DNA from: Vanessa cardui
Lineage: Eukaryota > Arthropoda > Insecta > Lepidoptera > Nymphalidae
Assembly: GCF_905220365.1 (NCBI RefSeq)
Contig: NC_061143.1
Coordinates: forward strand, 1,302,001-1,366,000
Reading direction: 5' to 3'
DNA length: 64,000 bases
Under the pieces are notes generated by a model. That model saw only the letters and a list, made by a program, of their open reading frames with translations. It did no database searches and was not told where the DNA came from. Made by a program: the position numbers and the translations under genes. Within the stretch, counting starts at the first letter, position 1, and every line of letters begins with the position of its first letter. This document shows positions 32,859-47,800 of the stretch, piece after piece.

Positions 32859-35800
32859 GTAAGTATTTTTTTTTATAAAACATTTTATTAATTGATAACA
32901 ATAAATATTGTTGATTATAAATGTCTATTAAAGATGAAAATGAAAGTTTATGTTAAATATATGTTTTTATGGAGGTATAACAAATTTAATTCGAAAAAAA
33001 AGAGAACAGGCATTAATGACGCGTGTTAACATAAATAAAACTTATAAGCGAACCATTAAAACATAGCCAGATTTCTTTCTCTCTGAACTCTTTAACGTAA
33101 AACACTTACATCCAAATACATACCACTAAACGCTATATTTTAAAATTAAATTAGTGTTTTAGTCTAATCTTTTTTAACAACATATTACTAAAACTATTAA
33201 CAAATATTACAGATATGCGGTAATAATTATATAACTACACATAACAATAGTTAACTAGAAATAATAAATTAATTAAGTCACAAGTATATCACGCATGCTA
33301 TTTTTTTTCTAAAGTAGGTAGTTAAATTAATAAAATATTATATATCGTAATAGCATATATAGATAATACAATATATTTGTATGTGAGTGTGTGTTTAAAA
33401 TATCGCGTAGTTGTACAATGTATATATAGGTAATATTTTAATATAGGTAATATTCTTATTATCTTTCTTGTGACAACAATTTACATGCATTTTATATCAA
33501 TCTACTAATGTATTTATATATATAATTTGTCTATACGTGTGTATGTCATTGGACTTAAATAAATAAATAAGCTTAGTCTTTTGTGTGTTTGAGTCACTGA
33601 ATTGTTTACACTGTAAAAAACATAAACGGCCATTTTTTAACTTCATTTATTAATGAACCCTATATAAGACACTGTACACGTTCAATAAAAGAAACCCTAT
33701 CACATATTTACCAAAGTAGTCGTTTTGTTCCAATATTTCTAATTTATTACTACAGCAACAATCGTTGAATTGATTATTTTATTATTTTCTGAATTAAAGT
33801 CTTATTCAGGATACATGCATGCATATACTATATGTAAATATACATACATATATGAGACAAATTGAAGACTGCCTGAATGAAATTTGAAGGGTAGTTTTTT
33901 TTTAATGCATAATATCAAGATTTTGACTTTACAACTCTACTCTATCTCCACTTTATTAAAAAAATCTACGGTGTCATTAATTAATACACAAATATAAATA
34001 AATGTCGGTCGCCTGGAAGAGATCGCTATGTAGCGATAAGGTCGCCAAAGTTATTCGCCTCTTTTATTAAGGCTGAATCTTTGTTGTATTTTTTTTTCTC
34101 TGCGTAAGTGATATGATCATATTATACGTACAGGATATACAGAGTCGATGATCTGTGTTCTTAGCCTGTCTGATCTGTATATTTTAATAGGGCTTTGTGC
34201 AAGCCCGTCTGGGTAGGTACCACCAACTCATCAGTTATTCTACCGCCAAACAACAGTACTCAGTATTGTTGTGTCCCGGTTTGAAGGGTGAGTGAGCCAG
34301 TGTAACTACTGGCCCAAGGGACATAGCATCTTAGTTCCCAAGGTTGGTGGGGCATTGAAGATGTAAGGAATTGTTAATATTTCTTACAGCGTTATTGTCT
34401 ATGGGTGATGGTGACCACTAACCATCAGGTGGCCCATATGCTCGTCCGCCAACCTATACCATAAAAAAGCCAATAATTGTATTAGCATATATAATTTGAA
34501 TTTCATCCTTTTTTTGTTTTAAACCGTAACTACTGTTATTACGTCCTTTTCGATAAAGAAAAAGGTTGAGTCTACCCTTATTAAAACAGTGTTGTTAAAC
34601 ATGTTCCAAAACATTAAATCAATCAATTGTAAATAAATTAATTACTGAACTATTTTATTGCACTTACTATCCGTACCGGCGACTTACTGCACATTTGAAT
34701 TAAAAAGAAAAAAGTTATTTTTGTAATCTATTTTACATCAACTAAATGCCAGTGAAAGCCCCGTCAAAATCGATTCAGTCGTTCCAGAGATTAAACGGAA
34801 CAGACAGACAGACAATAATGGTAAAAACTTTTACTTTGGCATATGTACTACATATACATAAATATACATTTAGTAAAAAACAAATCTTTTAATATTACAA
34901 ACAGACACTCCAATTTTATTATTTGTATAAATTACATGCAATTTACGTAACTACTGTTTTAAAATAAATATAATATATTATAAACAATCAAACAACTGCC
35001 TTATTTATTTGTTTACTCAGATATCCAACAGAAGTATAATAATTGTTATTATCTCAAAGCACACATACATACATATTAATTATTTTTTTTAATTATAAGA
35101 TTAATAAAATGATAATAACAACATCATATAAATAGTTTGCAACAGCTAGTCAGCGGTATTGTAGTGTATTTGAAATTAAGTTTAAAGTAACGTTCAATAT
35201 TTAAGCTCAAAATAAAAATGAATTATCTAACTATAGCACAATATTTTTTATTTCTTATTAAATAATAACAAAAATTTGACCGAAATCAAAGTCATTGATA
35301 ACATGAATTGGGCTTATGGAATTCTTAATATTCTAGTTGTCTCTGGAATGCTAACAACTTTAGAAAAAACTAGTCTTCGACTAAATTAACCGTTTTATTG
35401 TTTTATTTATCTAATGAAACGCACAGACTATAAGTGGGTGCCGCTTTCACTCGTAATGCCTTGCTTTTGAAACGAAAATAACTGTGTGCAGATAAAAAAT
35501 GCTTTTACGTAATATTAAATATACGGTCTGTTTGCTGTAGTGGTAATCTTATTTGGCTGAATATGAAACGATCTTGGCCAATTCCTTTGGAAAAAGAAAT
35601 AAAAATGTGTTGAACTCTTACCGGAATACTTTATGCTTACATTAAAAACACGGGTGTTTCAGAAAAAAACGATTACTCTACTGCAGCCCAAAGAGTCTGT
35701 CTGTCTATAAGATGTCCAAAACAAATAGAGACTACACAAAGAATTGCACACCATAATGTGTGTATAGTATCCATAATAAATCTTACGTAGTTATTCTTGA

Positions 35801-38800
35801 GAATGTCATTTATATTATTTATAATCTGTCCCCTCAGCTGTAAAAGAAACATAAATAATAAAAAGTAAATATTTTCAATTTCTTCCAATATAAAAAACAC
35901 AAGTAATAAATTGTCTATACTAACAAGTAAATCATTTAAACGTTAAATAAACAATTAGAATGAAACGATGCCGCGAAAAATACATAAACAAAGGTGTGCT
36001 TCCGTCATCATACACACATTATACAAGTTTAGGTAACAATATGTAAAAGACACGGTTATTTATGCAGTAACTTTGACGGACTGACGGACTAAGTGAAACT
36101 CCTTTAAATCAGAAACGTCACGCAAATATGTCACTCTTAAATTCTACCCTGAAGTTTAACAATAATTAAAATTCGGATAATCTAATTTAAGTCGAATTAA
36201 GTAGACCACACTAGTCGCTATATTATAAAATATATTAATTTTTGAGCTTCGAAATAATAAAATATATTTATCTTCCATTCCATAATCCATAAAGAACCGT
36301 TAATATTATTCGTAGTTCAAGAAAAATATAATATATCGATATATTTTGCCAACACTATTTCATTTTTATGATTTATTCAAATATATTCGAAACTCATAAA
36401 AATCTGTGAAAACATACGTCCACTAATGTTCGTTTGTTTCTTTGGCTTTCTCGCCATAACTACTCAACCGATCGTCATAAAATTTTGCATACAATTTGTC
36501 AGGAGTACAAAAAACCACACAGAGGATCTAACACCTGTCTCCTTTGAGACAAATACCCTTCAAGGGACTGGTAGTGCTCACTGGGTATACAATCCCACTC
36601 ACCACCAGTAAAGAACTTTGGAAAGGGCAACTGATTCACTGGGCACAATAGAGATTCTAATGAATTTACAATATTAATGTAATATATGTTTCGATATCTA
36701 TGCTTAAGCAAATTATAATAGTTACTGTTAAGTTAATGTTCTAATTAATTTGTTAAATAATAACTAAGTGCCTTAAATCCTTTGTGGAATACAGGACTTA
36801 GAACCGGTTCTGCTCATCATATAACAACAATACTAATTGTTGTGTTCTGGTGAGAACGGTGAGTGAGTTTAACTGCAGTTTAACATAACTCCTTAATTTC
36901 CAAAGATGGCGGTGTACTAACGATTTTACTTTTTTTCTTTTTCTGAGCAGGAGGCTCACCTACCCAACCTACCCACCTACTAACTACTCAATACCAGAGG
37001 ACAGCAGATGCATTGCCTTTAAGAAAGGTCATTAGAGATTGTTTATATTTCTCAATACACCTCTGAGAAATGTACTCATGGAACTAGGTACTCCCAGTGG
37101 AATATTAACAGTCTGTTACGGTTTAAATAAATACTACTTACATAATAAACAGAGTCGAGATGGCCCAGTGGTTAGAACGCGTGCATCTTAACCGATGATT
37201 GCGGGTTCAAACCCAGGCAAGCACCGCTGATTCATGTGCTTAATTTGTCTTTATAATTCATCTCGTGCTCAGCGGTGAAGGAAAACATCGTGAGGAAACC
37301 TGCATGTGACAAATTTCATAGAAATTCTGCCACATGTGTATTCCACCAACCCGCATTGGAACAGCGTGGTGGAATATGTTCCAAACCTTCTCCTCAAAAG
37401 GAGAGGAGGCCTTTAGCCCAGCTGTGGGAATTTACAGGCTGTTGTTGTACATATTAAACAGCAAACGAAAGTAGTTTCAAGGTTGATCTATGCGCTAAAT
37501 ATTATTTAGTCTAACAACGTACGTAAATTTGCGTCATAACCACGTAATGTTGGAGTTGTTTTATAACGTATAGTGTAATACTTTATATCAATCAAACAAA
37601 CGGCTTATCGAAACATAAATCTTTATGAGTGAAAATAAAGTGTCTGTCTGTGATTTCTAAATAACTGCTTTTTATAACCGAAGCAAACTTTATTCATTAT
37701 CTGTTTGACTGTCGGAAGTTATATTTAAAACGCAATGTTGAATCAATGAATAATTTGATTATTATATATACATAACAATGAAATAAAGACAAAATCAAAA
37801 TAAACTTTATTCAAGTGGGCTTTTACAAGCACTTTTGATTCGTCATTATACAATTAAGTGAAGCTCGGTTCGGAAATTAGATTCTACCAAGAAGAACTGG
37901 CAGGAAACTCAGTGGTTACTCCTTTTCAACATTTAAATAATACAAATTCAAGTTAGTTAAATACAATAATTTAAATTAATACAGAGTCCTTATACCAATC
38001 AATAGGCACTAAGTAACAATACAAGATAACAATTAAATTATGATTTTTCTTTATAAATTTTTTTGGTTCTATTAATTTGTATCAATGGTGGTCACGACCC
38101 TCAGTAATGAGGAAACGACTAGGAAGAAGAATTTGTATCAACCTCTACTAGGGGTAGTTTTATTGTTTATTCCCGAATTGCAAAAAGTTAGTATTTTATA
38201 TTAAGTGAGTACAAAAGCTTGCTATATAAAATTATATTCTACCTAAGCTACACAATAAATTTTTAAATGTTTTTCGGTTTGGATACGATTTCGTATAAAT
38301 TTAATCGTCAAGTATTTGCGTACAAAACATATAAAGTCTTGGACTCCTTATTTTAAATCATTGTGCTTCAACCAATGAAATCGTAGTTCTTTAATTTCAT
38401 AGTTTTTTTTTTAATATTTAGTTTTCATAAATCATCCATAACATCTGAACTCAACTTAGTTGCCAGTACCTTTTTTGCATTTCAGAGTATCCATTCAAAT
38501 TATTTTGTAAATCGAAGATGAATGGGACCAGCAATGTCAATAGACCCCATTTCCCACTTTCTATCAATTGATATCTAATTTACTATCTTGTTTTCGATTT
38601 CAATGGCTTTAAACGAACGGTCTTGCCATGTTTTGCTTAAAAAATATGGCCGTCCTACTCCCACCCGTAAATTTCTATAAATACATTTGAACTTAGTAAG
38701 AGCAGATCTCAAAGTTGTATTGAATGGCAAATTTCTCCTTTTCGATAGTAATAAAAAGACACGATTCATTTTCTTGTTAAAATCACAGATAATAAAATTG

Positions 38801-41800
38801 GTCGCGTAATTATAATTTGCTACCTTCGGCAGTATATAAAAAAGATAGCCTCTAAAAAAAAGTTTAAGTCCCTCCAAAAACTACTTGACAGTTTTGACTT
38901 ACTTTTGACAGACTTTGAAAGAATGTTTTCGAAATTCAAAATATTTTCGAATTAATTTTTTTTTTTTTGATAGCACGAAATTGAGCATTATTTTACGTAA
39001 ATCTCGAAAGATGCTTCCGTTCATTCCGTATGCGGTCACTCAACAGTTAACGTGTCATTATTCGCAATTTCGAAATTACCCCAACCTTAATGCTTAACTC
39101 ATTCATCTGTGTCGAATTACTTTAAAAATAGCGGTAAAATATCCCAAATTTACCATCCATAAATAATTCATAATCTTTTTTAATCATTATCGAGAATTTA
39201 ATGAGACATAAATAAACCTCCTTGGTTTTAAAGTGTACATATAATTAAATGCTATCAATGTTAGACTGTACAAAACGCAGATATAACTTTAGCATTGAAT
39301 AAAATAATTATTTCATGAAAGAAGTAAAATAAAAATAATAAATATGAGACAACATCACATACCTTACTCTGATCCCAATGTAAGTAGCTAAAACACTTCT
39401 GTTATGGAATATCAGAAGTAACGACGGTACCACAAACACCGAGACCTAAGACAACATAGAAAACTAATGATAATCGACATTGACTCGGCCGGGAATCGAA
39501 CCCGGGACCTCGGAGTGGAGTACCTATGAAAACCGGTGTACACACCACTCGACCACGGAGGTCGTCTAGTAAGCATATGTATATCATTCCTTATAATATT
39601 TCCTATTAGTTTCAACCAATGTGGTAAACAAATAAAGACGCAAACTTTAGCCTTTTCCAACCACAAGACGACATAAGCCTACATACAACATTTGATAACG
39701 ATTTGACGCGTTATCATTGATCGAGAGCTTGAATAATCTATGGTATTCATTATGGATTTGAAATAAATTCGTTTTGACGATTATCGAAACTTTCGAGGTA
39801 AAATTATAAGCGATGTAAGTTAACTGGAATAATTTTGTATATAAATAAAGATGTATTTATCAATACTGTTTGCATGGAATATCAATCAAAGATTTTTATT
39901 TATTTTCTTACTTCGATTGGTGTAGGCTATGATTTTATGCTCCTCGGCCCTGAGATAACACAGTGCTGCGTTGGAAATTATCCTTTTAAATTATCACAAC
40001 ATAATTTACCTAAATTAGCGATTGCTACATACATACAAGTAACTACTCATTTTGTCTGCGAGGCGTTATCCAAAAGCCTTAGATACGGAAATATAAAGAG
40101 GCCTGTAATTTTGAAGCTTAAAAATTAAAAAACTTTATTAAGTGTAAAAACACTAACGGTTTCGTCAGTATATAATTCCGACATATACATATCTGTAATA
40201 ATTTTGATTACTATAATAGAAACATTGAGAAACGTCGCGTAAACACGATAAGTGACGATAAATATGTAACATCAAGTTTCCGACTTCGCAATGACAATAA
40301 ATCCTTCCTAGGACAATGCATTCGTTTCGATAATTCAACCTGAATAATTCAACCGGCATTTAAACAAGTACCGTTAACAAATATTATATTAATAAAAAAC
40401 ACATTAATAAATAAATTTTATTCAACACCATAAATCTATAGTAATATTGTAAATATGAAAGTATGTAGACAGACAGAGGTCAGTCCCTCTTTTATGACCA
40501 AACCACAGAACCGAATTTAATAAAATTTCGTGTGAAGCGAACATAAACTACAAGAAAGGAGATAGGCTACTTTTCTGTCTGACAAATGATTTTTTTATGG
40601 TATAGGTTGGCGGACGAGCAAATGGGCCACCTGATGGTAAGTGGTCACCATCACCCATATACAATGACGCAGTAAGAAATATTAATTATTCTTTACATCG
40701 TCAACGTGCCACCAACCTTGGGAACTAAGATGTTATGTCCCTTGTGCCTTTAGTTACACTGGCTCACTCACCCTTCAAACCGGAACACAACAATACTGAG
40801 TACTATTATTTGGCGATAGAATAACTGATGAGTGGGTGGTAACTACGGGCTTGCACAAAGCCCTACCACCAAGTAAACAATGACCAACACCTTGAAACGC
40901 GAGGGAAACCGCGGGCGAAAACTAGTATGATATAACAATGGAGTGATTGGTCGTTGATTTTCATCCAATTAACCTATACAATTGATTTCTATTTAGTTGA
41001 TTTTGCATGAGGTAACAACCATCAACACCGGCCATACAAAACTTGCAGAACCACTCTTAACTTCTTCTACACGCTGATGTACAACAACAACAACAACAGC
41101 CTGTAAATTCCCACTGCTGGACTAAAAGCCTCCTCTCCCTTTGAGGGGAAGGTTTGGAACATATTCCACCGCGCTGTTCCAATGCGATTTGGTGGAATAC
41201 ACATGTGGCAGAACTTCTATGAAATTTGTCACGTGCAGGTTTCCTCACGATGTTTTCCTTGACCGCTGAGCACGAGATGAATTATAAAGACAAATTAAGC
41301 ACATTAATAAGCGTTGCTTGCCTGGGTTTGAACCCGCAATCATAGGTTAAGATGCGCGCCTTCTCACCACTGGGCCATCTCGACTCGTTGATGTACTAAT
41401 ATTTGTAGTAGCATCATTTGTACATCGGCGTGTAGTAGTAGTACCTAGTAGAGCTTTGGCTCTTAGTAATCTTGCTAGTCACATAACCGATACAATATAA
41501 ATTGAAGAAACAAACAAACTCTTAACTATACATTTAATGCATATTTTAATACATTAGCATATATTTATATACATTAAGTTTATTTAAAATTGCAGCAGTT
41601 TAAACATTGTTCTTAATTGTAGAAGTGGTTGTCTTAAAGAAGAAGCTGTTCGAAGAGCTGATGAAGGTGCAAGGGTGCGAATTGTTATTCTATTTTCCAA
41701 TTCCAAAGCATCGCTGACGTGGAATTCTCGTCTGTATATACCCATCCACTTATTTCTCAGTTTTCAAGCTAATACGAATTATTAATAAAAAAAATATGAA

Positions 41801-44800
41801 TGTATAAGTTATAAATTATTAAGGTACAAATTACAAGCAACATACCTTATATATTAAAAAAAAAAAACTACCTGACGTAAACATAAACAGAATTATTAAG
41901 TACTGGCTGAATATAAATGAAATATTATTTCTTAATTTAAAAAAAAAAAAAACTTTATTACCGATTTTTAGTCTGTGATTCCCGATAGCATCCACATTCG
42001 AACAGTTAAGCTGTCAAATTCGAAGGTAAATTTAAATAAAAACATTTAGATCTCATTGCCCTACTAAAAACATCAACGGCCTCGACTCGATCTTGAGAAA
42101 CCGCTTCGTAGTATTCGTCTACACTACACCGAGATGCGTTACAGATAATAAAACCAGTAATGTAACGTTCAGTCATCGATTGCAACGGTCACGCTCCAAC
42201 CGGACGTTACGGCTTACGAGCTGTAACACATCGGATCCGGTTAGCTTGACCGAGATACAATGGCGAATGTGCAAATACTTATATAACACAAATGACAGCA
42301 TATTATGACAGTACTTTTCTTCGTATCGTCTTTTGTTTATGATTCATTATATATTATTTGCGACAATTATATAAAAACTTTTTGCACCAGACCTTTGTGC
42401 TGTGTAGAGCAATTAAGGACAATCCTGTTACATACAATTAAGTTTGTATATATCTTGATTTAAATAATAGTGCAATTAACTAAAAGTAGCAAATTCTAGA
42501 TCGTGCAACGACCTTTCTCCCTTTTGAGTTATCTCTATAAACCCGTTTCTAAATGTTAAAATTGCAACGTCATAATCAACCAATGATATAGTCACAGAGA
42601 AAGACTCCTTCAAAGATTCGCTGTAACTCCCGATTTCTTCTCACATCATATCAATCAGCTTGAAAGACGCTATCTGTCTCAACTGTAAACCCCAATCCCA
42701 TCAGTTATCGTCACAATGTGACAGATGCAACAAACCTACTGTCACTTTTGTTGACCAACTTTGTAAGCTGTGTCCAGTAGCCATAATCCTCCTCCATGTC
42801 ATAAAGGTACTCTGAGTATATCAAATCAAATCAAAATAAAGTTTATTCAAGTAGGCTTTTACAAGCACTTTTGAATCGTCATTTTACAATAAAGTTAAGC
42901 TACCACCGGTTCGGAAAGTAGATTCTACCGAGAAGAACCGGCAAGAAACTCAGTAGTTACTCTTTTTTAACATTTAAAAAATACAAAGTATTAATAGTTA
43001 AATAAAATTATTTAAATTAATATATCCTGCTTGGAAGTCAACAGGTATTAACTCCACGCTCTTCATCTATGAAATCTTGTATCGAATAATATGCTTTTTC
43101 TACCTTTAACTAGTTCCATAGCACGTCACGTCAAAGGTCACGTCCTTGGTGGTAGGGCTTTGTACAAGCCCATCTGGGTACGTACCACCCACTCATCAGA
43201 TATTCTACCTCCAAACAATAGTACTTAGTATCGTTGTATTCCGGTTTGAAGGGTGAGTGAGTAGTATAACTACAGGAACAAGGGACATAACATCTTAATT
43301 CTCAAAGTTGGTGGCGCATTGGCGATGTAAGGAATGGTTATTTTTCTTACAGCTACACTTTCTATCGTAAACCCATAACATAGAAGAAAAAAAAAAGAAA
43401 AAGAGGCTAAAGCTTGCAATTAAAAAAAAAGTTGTATAAATTTAAAAAAAAATGTAAGCCTATTAATATTTAACTCTCGCTAACAAGATTTAATAGATTG
43501 TATCAAGTCATTTCACGTGGATATACAAAGTGAAAATAAGATTACACCATAACGGAATCCGATAACAATAATTTTACATAACACAATTCATCTCCGCAAC
43601 AATGCCTTATCGCTTTAATACATATTTAAGAGTTCCGTTCACGAATAAGGGTGTGAACACACAGTTACTTCTTAAACGTAGTAACTATAAATGGTCAGGA
43701 GAAAATTAAGTCTTTCTCAGATAATGGAATATTATATAACAAAAAAATATATAATTATAACGGTTAGAAGCAGAAGTACGCAAATCTTCTGAAAGCTTCT
43801 GACTTCACAAATATTATTATTTAAAAAGAGTCGAGATAACCCAGTGGTTAGAACGTGTGCATCTTAACCGATGATTGCGGGTTCAAACCCAGGCAAGCAC
43901 CGCTGATTCATGTGCTTGATTTGTCTTTATAGTTCATCTCGTGCTCAGCGGTGAAGGAAAACATCGTTAGGAAACCTGCATGTGACAAATTTCATAGAAA
44001 TTCTGCCACATTTGTATTCCACCAAATCGCATTAGAACAGCGTAGTGGAATATGATCCAAAACTTCTCCTCAAAGGGAGAGGAGGCCTTTAGCCCAATAT
44101 TGTCCATGTTTTCGATACCCCTATTAAAAGCCCCCCTGTTATATCTATCTTTTGTACAATTATTATTATTAATATTATTATTAATTATGTTACGTCTTCG
44201 TGTATAAGCGCCTTTAGTCTTCCAACGAAGTACGATTCCGCAAGATGACATCACTAGCTTTCACTGACGAATGACGGTCAGTGAGTCAGAGCGGATTAAA
44301 GACATTTCCAAATGTAATTTACTAGTTTTAGCTTATTTCACTTTCGGATTTATTTTTATCGTTAAATACTTTTTTATGTATTCTTTTTTTTTATTTGAGG
44401 ATCGTTAAGCAGAATGCAATTGAGCCACCGTTTGGTAAATGGCTAATAACACCATATATATATTTATGATATTGCACAAAATATTGCTGTTTTCGTAAAA
44501 TTTTAAAGGAGTGGGCCCCTACTCATATGGCACAAAGCCAACAACAAATAAACCGGAAACATACAAAATAAACGTAGCTAAGTATAAGTACGTAAAATAA
44601 ATTTATAATCAACTAGCTGCCGCCTGCGGCTTCGCTCATATTTGAGGGATTCGTTTTCAGGTGTTCAATAAAAAAGGAGCCATTTAAATCCTCGAGGCTC
44701 AAGCTTCAAATTTCATCAAATTTGTTCCAGCAGTTTAGCCCTGGAGAATAAAGACAGTCAGACTTAGTAAATATCGCATTTATACTTAATATAAAATAAA

Positions 44801-47800
44801 ATAAATAAAATAAAAAAGCCATTTATTCTACTACTCAATTTTGCAGTTGATTCTACAATACAATACACTTTCATTTATCAATAATCTAATTTGTGGTATT
44901 AAATTTAAAACTTAACATTTACATTTTTGCTCAATTTAAAATTCATATAAATTCAATAGATAAATAATTAAAAATAAATAAATAATTATTTACATATTTT
45001 AATATATAGTGGTATAAAAAAAAATGTAAATACTTAACATATTATTAAAAACCAAAAACAAAACCAACGCATAAATAAAACTCATATACAGCATTGTGCA
45101 ACAAATGCAATATTCTAAAAATGTTTTAGGCCAGTTATTCGTAAAACGCATCGATTACATAACATGTGAATTGTTCGCGTTGGAAAATACGTCTCATGAA
45201 TATTCCATGCACGTTTTAAAATAATTCATAACCTACTTTCGTTGCGTAGTACTTTGAAGAGATACTGGTTTTATCTCTTGTTTTGAGACCTAACGATACT
45301 CGACCATCCTTATGACCGCAGGGAAACCATTCTTTAAATAGGAACTCAGAGGAACTCAGTGACTCCCAATCTGTTGCGAACACTGGTTCCGCAATGCAAC
45401 ACTTAAGTGCAGAATTAAAAACTTTTTCGAAAGAATGTGTTGCATTTTTTAATAATGATTCATAAAACAAATATAAAGTATTACCTAATGATACGATCTA
45501 TACTTATATATACATAAGTTTGTATTTTCTTTTTTCGTTTGAACGCGCTCTGTAACTGCTAGTTTGATTTCAATAATTTGTTTGCTTTTAATAAAATTAT
45601 TTAGATAAGTTTTACACTTTTGACAACGTCCTTGAAATTACGAAGAGTAGAGCAGGAAAGAGGATTCGATTTTTAAAAGCCTTTCGTTCTTATTTGATTG
45701 ACTTAAGAGAACAATGTCCTTTTTATTCCATCTTAAAGATATATTCAATAACATCGAACTTTAGTGTTCCCCGATATCAAATACTTTGAGAACCACTGGC
45801 GTACGTAACTAAATCGCATCCCAGCACGTTGTTATTGGACCTTGTTATTGTTAATTACAATGGCCGGTCATCCGTTATCCTGCAATATTACATCGGAAAA
45901 TACAGCTATTTCATGTACTTGTGACCTAAAACCCGTTATATGGCCTATTAATAATAAATTCCTAAACGAAATTCGCAACTATTTCAAATTATTATTCGTA
46001 AAAGAAAACGCCAAGTACTTATTAATCGTAATTTTAAGGATTAGTGTATAAGCAACTTCGCAAAGTTAAGCTTAGTAATTTAAAAGTCGCAGTTTTAGCT
46101 CTGGTCTCTTGGGATTTCGTTGTCTTGTCTCACTCCAAGCCATGATTTACATTCTTTTTTTTTTATGAGACAACATCACATACATTACTCTGATCCCAAT
46201 GTAAGTAGCTAGAGCACTTGTGTTATGGAAATCAGAAGTAACGACGGTACTACAAACACCCAGACCCAAGACAACATAGAAAACTAATGGTAATCTACAT
46301 CGACTCGGCCGGGATTCGAACCCTGGACCAAGGCGTACCCATGAAAACCAGTGTACACACCACTCGACCATGGAAGTCGTCAATTCATATACATTCGACT
46401 GAAGAGTAAATAGGCATTTAAGTATATCTTTTTTTATTCTATTCAATCTCTTACAGTCTTTTATATCTTTGCCCTCTCTACTGTCTAGTTGCCGTCGTCT
46501 CTGAGTGAGAGGTTATCTGTGTGTGCACACACATTTTTAAGATAAAATATCTATTATAAATTTGGCTAATTTCTGTTGAGATTTATTTATTTTATTTAGT
46601 TTTTTATTTCTGTTGAGACTTAATCTGCAAAGGCTGACAACGTACATACACCCCTGGTACAGATATCTTTGGTCATTGTAGAAACTTTTCATCAGCCGAA
46701 CCTCCTATATCTTTTATCACTGTTCGGGAAATCATTTATTATAATTATATGTCTAAATAGTTAAAGCCTATATTCGATTTGTCAGGGAGTCCCAGACCGA
46801 AAAAGCATTCACCGTATATGTAGTACATAATCACATAGTAAACCGAACTGAAAAATAAATAAAACATTCGATAGTGACAATTTTGACTACCAGACTGTAA
46901 CATGACGCAGTCTTCCCACGAGCACTCAACACCAAAACAAAACAACGTGACGGCGAGCGTTACGAAATATTACTTTCTAATGAGCATTTAGAGGAATTTT
47001 ACGAAACGAGAGTTCACGATCACAAGAACCAATGCCACATAAGGTTTGCATAACATATTTTCTAACTTGTAATGTTATATTTCGTTTACTTTCACAGTAC
47101 AATTTCTTAGAGCATTACTTCGGTGGCGAGTATCAGCTGTCTATACGATAAATACGGATTTCGCGCAAACTTTATTCCTGCCTCGTTAGACTAGCGGAAA
47201 GCATTATGGCACAGATCTCCAGGTTCTAGGTTTAAATCCCGGATTGGGACATTGAATGATTATTAGCTCTGTATTAAATTCTCAGTTGTTTGAAGTTTGA
47301 TTAGCTGCATTTATGCTCCCATGGTTTAGTAATCAAGTGTAGGTCTGGGTCCTGTGCCTGAATTGGATTTGCCGCCCCATTGGTTTTGAGAGCCAGAAAA
47401 TAGAGAGTGCATCTATGTGTGCGGCAAGTGTGTCTTGAGACAGACCGCCATATCTAAAATCATTCGAAAGATCAACCATCCAAGGCAATTCGTAATAACT
47501 GACATAACACATCCTCAATAATACTCTGAGCAAATAAATTGTATATAAAAGTCAATCCCACAAAAATTAATCATCTTTTATAAAAAGGGATCAAACAGGT
47601 AATATACAATGCCAAAGAAATAAAGAATTTTTCCAAATTGAAGAAATTTCAAATAAAAGGTCAAATTCTGAATAACAACAAACAAATAATCAACGGGATC
47701 GAGAACATCATTTTTTCTTTGAAGTCGGTTACAGATTCAATGTTAGACAAATCTTCCATTATCATGAAGGCTTCGTACAGCCGTGACGAAGAAACACGCT

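Noticed and set aside
38575..38877. Minus-strand 100-codon frame continuing as GSIDIAGPIHLRF, possible integrase
   Set aside because: The resemblance to retrotransposon integrase is limited to a few residues, with stops around it and no zinc-binding or DDE pattern.
39402..39666. Minus-strand frames with LSLVFYVVLGLGVCGTV, also at 4214 and 46147
   Set aside because: These are translations of SINE-B, recurring with each copy.
46902..46991. Small plus-strand frame MTQSSHEHSTPKQNN as a gene
   Set aside because: Only 29 codons, with no splice context, repeat or family evidence.
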